The notes: generated from the letters alone by a model not told the origin. 64,000 nt of DNA from Alphaproteobacteria bacterium (GCA_024278855.1 JAJRSJ010000005.1:1-64000), one strand, 5' to 3'; counted from the stretch's first letter, positions 45,901-56,213 are shown. Numbers and translations are program-made.

Positions 45901-48900
45901 ATGCGGAAACTCATTATCGGTCTTAGCATCTTGCTTGCCGCGCTTGTTGCAGCCGCATTTATCTTGCCGGGCCTGATACCTGCATCGGTTTACAAAGATA
46001 AAATCACCGAGCAAGTCAGCAATGCCCTAGGCCGTGAAGTGACCATTGCTGGCGAGGTCAAACTCTCCATTTTGCCAACCATTACGGCCAAGGCCAATAC
46101 GGTACAAATCGCCAATGATGACGGTTTCAGCGATCAAGCCTTTGCCACAATGGACAGCCTACAAGCCAAGGTTAAACTGTGGCCCTTGTTTAAAAAACAG
46201 GTGGAGATTACAGAATTTAAACTGGTCAACCCGACAATATCTTTAGAGAAAACCAAAGACGGGCGGGTCAATTGGGTTTTCGGAGTTGAGCAAGCCGAGC
46301 CTCTAAAAAAACCCGAAACCGGGTTTGCCCGCGATGGGCGCTATACCGATCTGGAAATCGCTCTGGGGGTTTTTTCCCTAGATAACGGCACGGTTAATTA
46401 CAGTGACGCCTTCAGCGGCACACAGTATAACCTGCGAGCCGTCAACATGAAATTGACAATGCCGGGCCTGGATAAACCGGTCACGGCCAAGGGTGATTTG
46501 GTCGTCAACGATACGGCTTTGGACATAGAGTTCAGCCTTGATACCCCAAAATCATTTTTGAACGGCAAAGCCGCACCGGTTTTGTTCAAACTCAAATCCA
46601 GTCTGGGCAATCTAACCGCCAAAGGTGCATTTACCCCGTCGCAACTGCTGACATTTGATGTGGATATAGATGCGAACATTCCCTCCACCTCCAAACTTGA
46701 TGGTTTTTTTAATCAAAACAATCCGTATGGCGCGCTTACAGAAACCGCTAGCCTGAAAGGTAATTTGGTGTTTGACGGTCAAAACATGATAGGCAAAGGC
46801 ACACAAATCTCTCTGAAGAGCGATATTATTAACACCCGTTTTAGCGGTGATTTTACCGCTGGCATGGTGCCGTCTGCTACGGGAGATTTAACCATAGATA
46901 TCGCCAACCTGCCCGATTTGCAAACTGCGCTCGGCATGGCTATCCCGCAACTCACCGCCTTTGATACCGCGAATTTGACCACCAGTTTAAGCTCGGACGG
47001 CAAAGTTACGACGGCGAAAAACCTGACCATTGATGTCAAAGGTGACATCATCACCGCCAATTATGTGGGTGCAGCAGTTTTTGACACCGCCTTAAGTTTG
47101 GCGGGACGTTTTAAAGCCAACAGCCCGTCCATCCCTGCCCTATTGCCAAAGCTTGGCATGGTAAATCTGCAAGGTGCGCAAATTTTGGGCGATCTATCTC
47201 TGAGCAGTCGTGTGAACGGCGTCGTTGACGCACTGGTGTTTGAGGATTTTGACTTCAAAACCAAAGGCGAACACCTCACCGCCAGTTATATTGGCAAGAT
47301 AGAAACCGGCAAAACCACAAGGCTTAACGGCAGTTTTGTTATAAGTGCGCCCGCACTGAAATCATTGACAAATACGGGCGGTTTTGCGCTGCCCTATAGC
47401 GGTGCACTTGGGGCGCTAAAAGCGAGCGGGTCAATTGATGGCCGCCTAGATGCGTTAAACATATCCGGGCTTAAGGCCGCATTGACGGACGGCCTGCTTA
47501 ATCTTACTCTGGACGGCAATATGACCACGGGCAATAAAGGCGGCTATACGGGTCTGGTTAATCTAGACATTGCCTCCGTGCGCCAATTGGCAGATTTAAG
47601 CGGGGCCAAACTGCCTCCTAATACTGATGTCGGGCAGGTTTACGGCCCGCTGAACATATCCGGGCAGGCGGTCGCTAGCCTTAGCCAGATAGAATTCACC
47701 AATGCCAAAATTGGTTTTGACGCCCTTAGCGGCACCGGAAATTTTAGGGCCAATTTGAGCGGAAAACCAAACCTCAAAGGTGTTTTGGATATGCCAGGCT
47801 TGGACATTCGCCCCTACCAAGCGTCTATTTATGCCAACCGCCCAAAAGGGCTTCAGCCTTGGAGCGAAGCGCCGCTTAATTTGACCTTTCTGAAATTGTT
47901 TGACGCAAATTTCACCTTGAATACGCCCAATATTCTCACAAATGCGGTTGAACTGGGTCAAAGCACGATCAAGACTAGCGTTAAAAACGGGCAGTTAAAA
48001 ACCAGCATCCCCAATGTCAGCCTTTACGGCGGACAGGGCCAGTTGGACATGTCGTTAAATGCAACGACCAGCGTGCCGCAAGTGGCCCTTGATTTTACCT
48101 TAAACAATGTGGACGGCCAAGGTCTGCTAGGGGCAATTGCCGGATTTACCAAATTAACCGGCAATACCGGCACGACAATGCGCATTCAAGGTAGCGGCAA
48201 TTCCCAAGCCGAAATCATGCGGTCTTTGCGCGGAGACGGCAATTTTGAACTGGCCGAGGGTATGGTTTCAGGGGTCGATCTTGAGCAATTTATCAGCAAT
48301 TTAGGGAGCCTAAACACCCTGCTCCAAAGCCCTAGCCTGCCCGCCGGAATCGGGCCCGCCTATTCGACCCCGTTTAATAAACTAAACGGTTTATTTAGCA
48401 TCAAAAACGGCGTGGTAACAGTTGGAGATTTTGCTTTGACGGCCAACGGCCTACTGGCCGAAGGCGCAGGCACTCTGGATATTGGCCGCCAAAAAGTCGA
48501 TTTCAGCCTGCGGCCCCGCCTAAAGGACGGCAATGGCCAATTCAAAAAGGGTCTGGCCGGGTTTGGTATCCCCATAAAATTGAGCGGGGATTTTGGCGGT
48601 ATTCGCGCCGGGCTTGACACTGATTTGGTCGGAAAAATCATCGCGGCGCGGGCCAAGGCAGATATTCAAAACCGGATCACTGACCAATTGGGCGGTGAGC
48701 TTGGCGGGGTTATTGGCGGGTTATTGGGAAACCCGCAAACACCGCAACCCACAGATACGCCGCAACCTAATGGCCCACAACCGGCACAGCAAACGACACC
48801 AAAACCTACAGACCCGCTGAGTGATTTGCTGGGTGGTTTATTAGGCAGCCCTGAAACACCTGCGCCTGAGAGCTCATCTGGGAGCTCACCTGAGAGCCCA

Positions 48901-49080
48901 AATGATCCGAAAAATGCAGAGACAAATCCTGAAGGTGAAAATTCCGAAAACACAAATTCCGAAAACACTGGCACTGAAGGCACTGGCACTGAAGGCACTG
49001 GCACTGAAGGCACTGGAGACAAAAAGAAAGACTTTGATCCTTTAGAAAAAGCTTTACTAGATTTGCTCGGCGGTGATTGA
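45901..49080 (+). CDS. AsmA-family envelope protein
   Basis: A 1059-residue protein: N-terminal membrane anchor (KLIIGLSILLAALVAAAFIL, then PASVYKDKITEQVSNALGREVTIAGEV), a long periplasmic beta-rich body, and the conserved C-terminal block (GSGNSQAEIMRSLRGDGNFELAEGMVSGVDLEQF, PFNKLNGLFSIKNGVVTVGD). AsmA proteins form bridges thought to move phospholipids to the outer membrane. The tail (about residues 945-1045) is disordered and Pro/Thr/Glu-rich with TEGTG repeats. I chose ATG 45901, which has GGAG 7 bases upstream. Confidence 0.92.
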   Translation: MRKLIIGLSILLAALVAAAFILPGLIPASVYKDKITEQVSNALGREVTIAGEVKLSILPTITAKANTVQIANDDGFSDQAFATMDSLQAKVKLWPLFKKQVEITEFKLVNPTISLEKTKDGRVNWVFGVEQAEPLKKPETGFARDGRYTDLEIALGVFSLDNGTVNYSDAFSGTQYNLRAVNMKLTMPGLDKPVTAKGDLVVNDTALDIEFSLDTPKSFLNGKAAPVLFKLKSSLGNLTAKGAFTPSQLLTFDVDIDANIPSTSKLDGFFNQNNPYGALTETASLKGNLVFDGQNMIGKGTQISLKSDIINTRFSGDFTAGMVPSATGDLTIDIANLPDLQTALGMAIPQLTAFDTANLTTSLSSDGKVTTAKNLTIDVKGDIITANYVGAAVFDTALSLAGRFKANSPSIPALLPKLGMVNLQGAQILGDLSLSSRVNGVVDALVFEDFDFKTKGEHLTASYIGKIETGKTTRLNGSFVISAPALKSLTNTGGFALPYSGALGALKASGSIDGRLDALNISGLKAALTDGLLNLTLDGNMTTGNKGGYTGLVNLDIASVRQLADLSGAKLPPNTDVGQVYGPLNISGQAVASLSQIEFTNAKIGFDALSGTGNFRANLSGKPNLKGVLDMPGLDIRPYQASIYANRPKGLQPWSEAPLNLTFLKLFDANFTLNTPNILTNAVELGQSTIKTSVKNGQLKTSIPNVSLYGGQGQLDMSLNATTSVPQVALDFTLNNVDGQGLLGAIAGFTKLTGNTGTTMRIQGSGNSQAEIMRSLRGDGNFELAEGMVSGVDLEQFISNLGSLNTLLQSPSLPAGIGPAYSTPFNKLNGLFSIKNGVVTVGDFALTANGLLAEGAGTLDIGRQKVDFSLRPRLKDGNGQFKKGLAGFGIPIKLSGDFGGIRAGLDTDLVGKIIAARAKADIQNRITDQLGGELGGVIGGLLGNPQTPQPTDTPQPNGPQPAQQTTPKPTDPLSDLLGGLLGSPETPAPESSSGSSPESPNDPKNAETNPEGENSENTNSENTGTEGTGTEGTGTEGTGDKKKDFDPLEKALLDLLGGD
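48970..49014. repeat. 15-bp tandem repeat, 3 copies, coding TEGTG
   Basis: Three identical copies of GGCACTGAAGGCACT in the tail of the AsmA-like protein, next to a second, degenerate repeat coding SENTNSENT. In frame, so copy number can change without breaking the gene. Confidence 0.9.
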
Positions 49081-49083
49081 GCT

Positions 49084-49830
49084 TTATTCTTTCGAATTTC
49101 TAAGGGCTTCATCCAACATGTTTTGCAAGGCGGCAATATCGCCGCTAGCCATAAATTTGGTATTGATAACAAAAAACGGTGTACCTGTAAGTCCAGGAAT
49201 ACGTGAGGCCAAAAACATAGTGTCTTCAATCTGTTCCTCAACCGCGTCCGTTTTCATGTCAGCATGAAATTTTTTCATATCCAGACCCAATTTTATGGCT
49301 GCTGAATTGATAAATTTCTCGTTCAAATTTGTCCCGTCCATAAGTGCGAAATGCATTTCGCTATATTTACCCTGGCGTTTGGCCGCCAAAGCGGCTCTGG
49401 CAGCATTGCGCGAGGTTTTTGTGCGCCGTTCCAAAATCGGTAGCTCTTTGAAAATCACCCTTACATCATTTGGATGCTTGCGGATAACATCTTGCAACCA
49501 ATCGGTTGTGCGTTTGCAATATGTGCAATTATAATCGAAAAACTCTACCAGAGTTACCTTGGCGTCTTTCGCGCCTATGGAGAAATCCCGTTTATCAAAC
49601 CATAATTCCTGACCAACTGCGGTAATAGATTGACGGTCACGTTTCTCCGCCAGCAGGCGCAAAGCGTCTTCAATGATTTCAGGGTTGTCCAAAATATAGG
49701 ACTTTACGACATTCTCGATCTCGGCCTTGTTAGCGGGCGCAGGTTTTTGGTTGGCTTGCGCACAACCTGCTAGGGACGAAAATAGTAAAGTCGCTGATAT
49801 AAATGTCGCAGTTCTAAAGGCGGTATGCAT
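49084..49830 (-). CDS. DsbA/BdbD-like thiol oxidoreductase lipoprotein
   Basis: A 248-residue protein with lipobox LAGC (Cys 23). A short N-terminal helical part (IENVVKSYILDNPEIIEDAL) precedes the DsbA fold with active site CTYC in FFDYNCTYCKRT, FKELPIL and the cis-Pro loop GLTGTPFFVINTKF. It is the third DsbA-like gene in the window but of the Com1/BdbD type. Convergent with the AsmA-like gene, 3 bases apart. Confidence 0.92.
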   Translation of the reverse strand: MHTAFRTATFISATLLFSSLAGCAQANQKPAPANKAEIENVVKSYILDNPEIIEDALRLLAEKRDRQSITAVGQELWFDKRDFSIGAKDAKVTLVEFFDYNCTYCKRTTDWLQDVIRKHPNDVRVIFKELPILERRTKTSRNAARAALAAKRQGKYSEMHFALMDGTNLNEKFINSAAIKLGLDMKKFHADMKTDAVEEQIEDTMFLASRIPGLTGTPFFVINTKFMASGDIAALQNMLDEALRNSKE

Positions 49831-49864
49831 AAGGTTTCCTAATTTTCAGAGTAATGGTTTTCAG

Positions 49865-49900
49865 TGTGATTGGATTTAATCATGTGATTAGATTTAATAA
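49865..49900. repeat. 18-bp tandem duplication
   Basis: TGTGATTGGATTTAATCA is followed by TGTGATTAGATTTAATAA (two mismatches) in the gap between the DsbA-like and M48 genes. Confidence 0.75.
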
Positions 49901-49907
49901 AATGAAA

Positions 49908-51293
49908 TTAATGCCGCCGGTTTTTCTTTCTGGCAAGTTGGGTGCCGGCAATAACGATAATATCGTTGGCCCGACGATGCTGGGCCGGGTATTGTGCTAA
50001 ACCCTCTTGTGCGCGCACGGCAAATGAACGGGCGCGCTGATAATCATGTACGGCAAAGGCTTGCTCGGCAATCGCATAGCGGGCCAAGGCGGGCTCTCTC
50101 TTGCGGTCATAGCCCTGGGAGAGTTGATACCAGGCAAACCCGGTGGTGTGTTCCTTGCGCAAGGCGGATTTTAAATGTTTCACGGCTTCATCAATACTTT
50201 CCGTAGTATCTTTTTCAATCAAGGCCTGCCCAAGGGCAATCTCCAACAAAGGCGCAGACGGCTTGAGAGCGACAGCCTTGCGCAAAGGCGCGATGGCTTG
50301 TCCGCCCTTGCCGCTTTCATAGAGCATTTGACCTTTTAGCTCATAAAAATACGGGTTTTCAGGTTCTTCTGCGATCAGGCTTTCTATTTCGCGCAGAGCA
50401 TTGACTAAATCCGCCGCCCGGTAATTAGCAACTGCGCGGGCATAGCGGGCCGGTTTGCTTTGGTCACTGGCCGGGAATTTCGAAAACACAGTTTGCGGCG
50501 CATCAATGAAACCGATCAATTTGGCTTTGGCCATAGCAAGGGCGTGAATTTCTTCGTCCGTGTCCTTCACATCCCTGTATTCGCTATTGCTGGTAATTTC
50601 GCGCAGTTTATCAATGCGGTCACTGGACATGGGATGGCCCCGAAAATAAGGATAGCGCCGCGCATTGGACAGGACTTCCTGATAGCGGAATTTCTCGAAA
50701 AATTGAACCAATCCTTCTCCGGATTGCCCTGTGGCTTCAAGATATCTAGCAGCCGCCTGATCGGTAGAGGCTTCGGTTATGCGCGAATAGGCCAAGACTT
50801 CAATCATGCCAAATTGTTGGGAACCGGCCAATATAGCTGCTCCCGCCTGACCCTCACCTGCCAATATGGCCGCTAGACCAATGCCCGCCGCAATCAACAT
50901 GGCCCCGTAAGCACTTTTATTACTTTGGCTACGACGCACCAAATGTCCACCAGAGATATGTCCGACCTCATGGGCAATGACCCCCTTAAGTTGGTTAGGT
51001 GTCTTGGCTTCTAAAATAATACCCGTATGGATAAAAATGTTTTGCCCGCGTGTCACAAACGCATTCAAACTGCGATCATTGACCAGATACAAATCGACAC
51101 TGGCAGTATTAAGACCCGCAGCACGGATAAACGGGTTTGTATAGGCGCGTAGCGTTTCCTCAATCTCCGTATCGCGAATCAATGATTGCGCACTGGCTTG
51201 ACCCGGCAAGGCAGATACGGCCAACATGCCGACCATAATCACCGCAAGCAATTTGGTAAAAAAGAGGTTCAAGCCTGTCACATTAACTTTCAA
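49908..51293 (-). CDS. M48-family peptidase with TPR domain (BepA-like)
   Basis: A periplasmic chaperone-protease that in E. coli (BepA/YfgC) handles LptD/BAM assembly. HEVGH in GVIAHEVGHISGGHLVRRSQ with the third ligand region SRITEASTDQAAARYL; TPR repeats fill residues ~300-460, ending basic (RKKNRRH). The N-terminus has a signal (FFTKLLAVIMVGMLAVSALPGQASAQ). The start is uncertain: the frame is open to 51410 with an ATG at 51353, but a TTG near 51293 or 51272 gives a normal signal peptide. Second M48 gene in the window. Confidence 0.88.
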   Translation of the reverse strand: MKVNVTGLNLFFTKLLAVIMVGMLAVSALPGQASAQSLIRDTEIEETLRAYTNPFIRAAGLNTASVDLYLVNDRSLNAFVTRGQNIFIHTGIILEAKTPNQLKGVIAHEVGHISGGHLVRRSQSNKSAYGAMLIAAGIGLAAILAGEGQAGAAILAGSQQFGMIEVLAYSRITEASTDQAAARYLEATGQSGEGLVQFFEKFRYQEVLSNARRYPYFRGHPMSSDRIDKLREITSNSEYRDVKDTDEEIHALAMAKAKLIGFIDAPQTVFSKFPASDQSKPARYARAVANYRAADLVNALREIESLIAEEPENPYFYELKGQMLYESGKGGQAIAPLRKAVALKPSAPLLEIALGQALIEKDTTESIDEAVKHLKSALRKEHTTGFAWYQLSQGYDRKREPALARYAIAEQAFAVHDYQRARSFAVRAQEGLAQYPAQHRRANDIIVIAGTQLARKKNRRH

Positions 51294-51490
51294 TTTGCCG
51301 TAATTTTCTAACAATATACCAAGGTTTTTGGAATATACTAGCAAATACCACATCACGAATAAGTCAATCCGGCAAGTTACAGAATTGTAAGATTGCAGTT
51401 GGGTTTGCAATGCCTAAATCACGCCAATATACCGAGCAAGCAAAGCACGCCAATAATATTGTGTAGCGTTCATTTTGTCTGCTCCCTTTA

Positions 51491-51530
51491 TTGCCCAACC
51501 TGTGTTGCCCAACTCGTATTGCTCAATAAG
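51491..51530. repeat. 14-bp degenerate tandem repeat, about 3 copies
   Basis: TTGCCCAACCTGTG, TTGCCCAACTCGTA and TTGCTCAATAAG follow each other in the gap before pcm. The divergent gap 51411-51639 has no other feature I can support. Confidence 0.6.
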
Positions 51531-51639
51531 TTTTTCAATATTTTATGCCCCCTGTTCATTTTTGTGTCATTGCTTTGTCGAGCGGGTGGTTCTATATTGC
51601 GGTTACAAAATATTTCATTTCGCCTAAAGGACATAAACT

Positions 51640-52293
51640 ATGTTTGATTTTGCCTCTGCCCGCGAGACCATGTTGGACAGCCAGGTTCGCACCAATGATG
51701 TGACCGACAAAGCCATTCAGGCCGCCCTCAAATTTGTACCGCGCGAAAATTTTGTCCCCAAAGCCAAAATGGCCTTGGCCTATAGTGATGTGCATATTGA
51801 TTTGGGCGACGGGCGTTTCATGTTGCGGCCAAGAGATTTTGCCAAAATGTTGGACGCCGCCGATATTGCGGCCACGGATGTGGTTTTGGACATTGGCTGT
51901 GGGCGCGGGTATTCCTCAGCCGTCATGTCGCGTCTGGCCGAAACGGTTGTGGCTTTGGAACAAACCGAAGCGGCGGTCAACCGGGCTACAACATTGCTGG
52001 ACCAATGCGGGGCCAGTAATGTCGCGGTCATGCAGGCTGATTTTCGAGCTGGTGCCCCAGAACACGGCCCTTATGATGTGATTTTTATCGGCGGTTCAGT
52101 GAGCCATGTACCGGCAACATGGCTTGATCAACTGGCCAACCATGGTCGTTTGGTTGTCGGGGGCAATGACGGCCCCATTGCCCGCATCAATATTATAACA
52201 AAATCATATGACAGTGTTGGAGAACGTATTGCTTTTGATGCCAATATTCCGGTGCTTTCAGGGTTTGCGCCCGAACAAGCCTTTGTACTGTAA
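51640..52293 (+). CDS. pcm: Protein-L-isoaspartate O-methyltransferase
   Basis: A 217-residue SAM-dependent repair enzyme for isoaspartyl residues. MLDSQVRTNDVTDKAI, FVPRENFVPK, VLDIGCGRGYSSAVMSRLAETV (SAM site near residue 85) and FIGGSVSHVPATWLDQL fit the alphaproteobacterial PCMT group. AAAGGACATAAACT precedes the ATG. Its TAA is followed directly by the tolC start, an order conserved in relatives. Confidence 0.92.
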   Translation: MFDFASARETMLDSQVRTNDVTDKAIQAALKFVPRENFVPKAKMALAYSDVHIDLGDGRFMLRPRDFAKMLDAADIAATDVVLDIGCGRGYSSAVMSRLAETVVALEQTEAAVNRATTLLDQCGASNVAVMQADFRAGAPEHGPYDVIFIGGSVSHVPATWLDQLANHGRLVVGGNDGPIARINIITKSYDSVGERIAFDANIPVLSGFAPEQAFVL

Positions 52294-53988
52294 ATGCCCG
52301 GCGTGCCGCATTTTTCTATTTCGTACGGTATAAAATTCTTATGGGTTTCAGCCTTGGCAGTATTTGCTAGTGCTAGTCCGGCCTGGGCCGAAAATTTCGG
52401 CGAAGCTCTGGTCTCAGCCTATCAAAAAAACCCGCGCCTGATGGCAGAGCGGGCCAGGGTACGCGAAATAGATGAAAACTATGTCCAAGCCCAAGCTGGC
52501 GGTCGGTTTACCTTAAATGCCGATGCCAGTGTTGCGCGCAATGTGACAAAAAACCAAAGCAGTTTCAGCCTCGGCCCTTTGCCGCCGACAACGGTGAATT
52601 CTACCGATTGGCTCACCCCCCACGCCGGACAATTGAGCTTTGTGCAACCCCTCTACCAAGGGGGCCGGGTCAATGGTTTGAAAGCCCAAGCCCGCGCCGG
52701 TATTTTGGCAGCGCGGCAAAATCTGCGCAACGCCGAACAAAACCTGCTCTTATCCGCCGCCACCGCCTATATGGATGTGATGCGCGACGAGGAGGTTGCA
52801 AAAATTCGCCGCAATAATGTCCGGGTCTTGACCCAACAAAAACGAGCGGCCCAAGCCCGGTTTGATGTGGGCGCAGGTACGCGCACAGATATTGCCCAGG
52901 CCGATGCCCGTATGGCGGCGGCTGAAATTGGTTTGGCCAATGCGGATGCGGCTCTAGCTATTAGCCGGGCATCCTATATCCGCTTCATTGGCCATATTCC
53001 GACGAACTTAAGCGCACCGCCGCAATTTGTCCTCCCGCCTAACCTAGAAAAAGCAGTTCGACTGGCACGGGCCAATCATCCGCAATTGATCGCGGCCCGT
53101 TATAATGAAAATGTGGCCCAATCCGCCGTCTATGTAGCCCAATCAGCCGGACGTCCCATATTATCCCTCAATGCTACCTTGCAAAGTGCACGGGAAAACA
53201 GTGCCAACTTCCCTTTGTCAGAATCCATCAGTATCGGCGCACAATTGCGCATCCCGATATATCAAGGCGGGCTGAACAGCTCTCGTGTGCGCGCTGCCAA
53301 ACACGCGAAAACCCGTTCAAAATTTGAAACCCGCGAAACCGAATTGGCCGTAGATCAGGCCGTGGCCAATTTATGGGCGCAGGTGAGCGCCTCTAAACGC
53401 GCTCTTATAGCCAGTAAAAAACAAGTGGACGCCGCCAATATTGCATTTGAAGGCGTGCAATTGGAGCAGCAGGTCGGAACCCGCGATACTTTGGATGTCC
53501 TCAATGCCGAGCAAGAGGTACTGGACGCAAAACTGTCCGTCGTGCAAGCAGCACGTAATTTCAATGTCGCAACCTATCAATTATTGGTCAATATTGGCGG
53601 TTTTGACGCCTATGCCTTGCAGCTCCCCGTAGAGCTTTATGATCCGTCGCGCAATTATAATGCGGTCACGGCCAACCCTTTTACAGGCTATTTGCCAACC
53701 CCGCTCAAGGAAATTATCGGAGAAATACCAAATATCACGAAAGATATTGGCGGATTTATAGAGCCGGGTTTCGACAAAATTAGCGAGAGCAACCGTGATT
53801 TGGTCACGAATTTGCGTGTATTCAAACCTGCTACTGGCACGATTGGGCCGAACATAAACACGGACGGACTTGACCCAAAAACCGATGATCCAAAAACAGA
53901 TAATCTGGGAACAGGCATTGCAGACCCTGACGACATTGATCCCAAACCGATTCTTCTTGTCACAAAAACCAAAAAACAAGCTGAGTGA
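52294..53988 (+). CDS. tolC: TolC-family outer membrane efflux protein
   Basis: A 564-residue outer-membrane channel for efflux and type I secretion. The signal peptide ends at ASPAWA; FGEALVSAYQKNPRLMAERARVREIDE, FVQPLYQGGRVNGLKAQARAG and AQARFDVGAGTRTDIAQADAR, repeated as LEQQVGTRDTLDVLNAEQE, are the two OEP halves. The last 110 or so residues are an Asp/Pro-rich extension absent from E. coli TolC. Starts directly after pcm, suggesting coupled translation. Confidence 0.94.
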   Translation: MPGVPHFSISYGIKFLWVSALAVFASASPAWAENFGEALVSAYQKNPRLMAERARVREIDENYVQAQAGGRFTLNADASVARNVTKNQSSFSLGPLPPTTVNSTDWLTPHAGQLSFVQPLYQGGRVNGLKAQARAGILAARQNLRNAEQNLLLSAATAYMDVMRDEEVAKIRRNNVRVLTQQKRAAQARFDVGAGTRTDIAQADARMAAAEIGLANADAALAISRASYIRFIGHIPTNLSAPPQFVLPPNLEKAVRLARANHPQLIAARYNENVAQSAVYVAQSAGRPILSLNATLQSARENSANFPLSESISIGAQLRIPIYQGGLNSSRVRAAKHAKTRSKFETRETELAVDQAVANLWAQVSASKRALIASKKQVDAANIAFEGVQLEQQVGTRDTLDVLNAEQEVLDAKLSVVQAARNFNVATYQLLVNIGGFDAYALQLPVELYDPSRNYNAVTANPFTGYLPTPLKEIIGEIPNITKDIGGFIEPGFDKISESNRDLVTNLRVFKPATGTIGPNINTDGLDPKTDDPKTDNLGTGIADPDDIDPKPILLVTKTKKQAE

Positions 53989-54202
53989 TTCTTAATCGCC
54001 TAGGTTATCTGGCCCGTACAAGACCCGCACAAGACCGAGACAGGGATAGTTTCGGGCTAAAAACCCATTATGTCCTGTTTTTTTCCGATTCGTGTCTGAA
54101 TTGTGCAAAGACCTCGCTAGACAATCTACAGGGGTTATCATAGACTTCGGTATAAAATAGACGCTTTTACAATTATTTGTGGGAGAGTAGACGGGGACAG
54201 TT

Positions 54203-56116
54203 ATGTCGGACACATCAAAACTGGCCAGTGACAGTATGGAGCCAAGCATGGAGGATATTTTATCCTCTATCCGTCAGGTTATAGCTGATGATATTGCCCC
54301 TGAACAAACCGATGAACAGACTGATGGGTCAATTCATGAGCAAGCTAATGCGAAGGCTGATGAAGCGGTAAGCGCGAAGGCCAAAGAATTGGTCAAAACC
54401 ATAGACGGCGAGCCCAGCGCTACAACTATAGATTCTGAAACATTTATAGATTTCCCTCAGATTGACGCCAAACTCGATTTAGCACTTGACCAGACCTCTG
54501 ACTTGGGCACATCTGATTTGGATGCCTCTGATCTGCAAGATGATATTTTTGAAAACATTCTGGAGCTTGAAACTCTGGCCGATGAGTCGCAGGCCAGTTC
54601 GAAAAACCCTGAAAACCCAGAAAGCGAAAACCCTGTAAACGAAAACCTTGTATCTGACAATTTACTAGAGACGACCGGGCTTAATGAAAATACATTAGAG
54701 GGCATCCAAACTGAAGATATGGTCGACATCTTAGGGCCAGATGAAATTACTCCAGATAAGAAAGACCTTGCAAGCAGCCTGACCGAAGACACTAAAACCA
54801 TCACGGCCGAGGTTGGCTTTGACCCCAACCTTGATTTGGTCTTGGATGGAGATGGTTCTGATTTTTTAACCACCTTAGGCTCTAAAGACGAAACTGCTAA
54901 ACCTGTTAATTTGGACGACGGTTTGGATGTTGATTTGGACGCTGATTTGGATACCCATGCCAGACTTGAAATCCCGGATGCCACTGCGCAAAACCAGCCG
55001 GACGATGAAATAGATTTGGTCAAATCATTACTCGCCGACCTCATGGACGAACCTGCGACCGCCACCCCAGTTGATAGCGAGCAAAAAAGTGAATTTGCAA
55101 ATGAAACGCCGCGCCCTAACCATGAAGCTATATTTACGCCGCACACCGTAGCCCCGCACACCGTAGCAATGGCAGAAGAACAATTTTTGGCAGAAGAATT
55201 GATCATCCCCGAACCTGGCACCACCGAACCGCATACACCAAAACCTAATACACCTGAACAGGGTACATCTGAACTGGGCGCATCTGAATTAGAGCAAGAT
55301 TTTCCTAGAGAACCACACAAAACCGAATTTGTAGATATTTCGCCGCAAGATTTTTTCACCCAAGAAGATGCGCACCCAGTTACGGCTAACACACCAGTTA
55401 CGGCAAGCGTAGATGAACCTGCCCAAGATGAACTGGCCCAAAATACGCCCACTCAGGACATATCTGCTCCAGATGCGAATTTTCAAGAACCGTTGCACAG
55501 CACGGAAAGCGCCGACAGTGAGACAAAACCCGACACTGCATTGGCCGACATAGCTGAAGCCGCTCTCTTGGCAAATGAAGACAGGCAAACAAATGAAGGC
55601 TTGGCTGGCGGCATCTCTGTTGAAACTACGACTGAAGTTACTGCGAATCTATCTGAAACGGATATGCTATCCAAGCTAACCCTGCTTGCCAGTTCATCGT
55701 CGGTGAGCGGCGAGGCTAGTAAAACTGAAAAACATGGCGGGCTAGAAGATGAAAGCCCAACACACGATCAAGCTGAAATCGACAGCTTACTAGAACCGGT
55801 ACAGCTCGCAAATATTCCAAAAATCAACAAACCAGACACAAACGAACCAAAACAGGAGGACAATGCTATGGTCACCCCTTTACAAAAAGAAACCCTCATT
55901 GACGAGCAAACCGAAGAAATTACCAGTACGGCCTTTGCATCCTTGACCAGTGCGGTGGCCGAGAAATCCCTGTTGGAGGAAAACGGCCCGCCCATTGGCG
56001 AATTGGTCAAAGAAGCCCTGAAGCCTATGTTACAAGAATGGCTGGATAAAAACCTCAAAACCATGGTACAACGGGCCGTGACCAAAGAGATCAAGCGGAT
56101 TTCGTCAGGTAAATAA
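54203..56116 (+). CDS. popZ: PopZ-like polar organising protein (DUF2497) with a very long disordered linker
   Basis: A 637-residue protein. The N-terminal helix EPSMEDILSSIRQVIADD (residues 12-29) and the C-terminal block (ALTSAV-like ASLTSAVAEKSLLEENGPPIGELVKEALKPMLQEWLDKNLKTMVQRAVTKEIKRIS, residues ~570-635) are the PopZ/DUF2497 ends that bind clients and oligomerise. Between them about 540 residues are acidic and rich in Asp, Glu, Thr, Pro and Ser with short repeats. Caulobacter PopZ is 177 residues, so the linker is several times longer. In Caulobacter PopZ forms polar condensates that tether the centromere. Position next to valS is conserved. Confidence 0.9.
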   Translation: MSDTSKLASDSMEPSMEDILSSIRQVIADDIAPEQTDEQTDGSIHEQANAKADEAVSAKAKELVKTIDGEPSATTIDSETFIDFPQIDAKLDLALDQTSDLGTSDLDASDLQDDIFENILELETLADESQASSKNPENPESENPVNENLVSDNLLETTGLNENTLEGIQTEDMVDILGPDEITPDKKDLASSLTEDTKTITAEVGFDPNLDLVLDGDGSDFLTTLGSKDETAKPVNLDDGLDVDLDADLDTHARLEIPDATAQNQPDDEIDLVKSLLADLMDEPATATPVDSEQKSEFANETPRPNHEAIFTPHTVAPHTVAMAEEQFLAEELIIPEPGTTEPHTPKPNTPEQGTSELGASELEQDFPREPHKTEFVDISPQDFFTQEDAHPVTANTPVTASVDEPAQDELAQNTPTQDISAPDANFQEPLHSTESADSETKPDTALADIAEAALLANEDRQTNEGLAGGISVETTTEVTANLSETDMLSKLTLLASSSSVSGEASKTEKHGGLEDESPTHDQAEIDSLLEPVQLANIPKINKPDTNEPKQEDNAMVTPLQKETLIDEQTEEITSTAFASLTSAVAEKSLLEENGPPIGELVKEALKPMLQEWLDKNLKTMVQRAVTKEIKRISSGK

Positions 56117-56131
56117 TCCGGTAAATAATTT
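56108..56131. repeat. 12-bp tandem duplication across the popZ stop codon
   Basis: GGTAAATAATCC then GGTAAATAATTT. Because 12 is a multiple of three, the duplication gives a second in-frame TAA four codons after the first. Confidence 0.75.
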
Positions 56132-56213
56132 TCTGGAATTGTGCGCAAGGGCGCGTTAAACCAACAAACCGCTCTCTGTGATAGAGGGCGGTTTATTTAT
56201 GTGAGTATAGAGA

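Noticed and set aside
54457-55452. Minus-strand 331-codon frame opposite popZ, Ser/Val-rich
   Set aside because: It arises because the acidic repetitive linker has few stops on the other strand; no start signal or domain.
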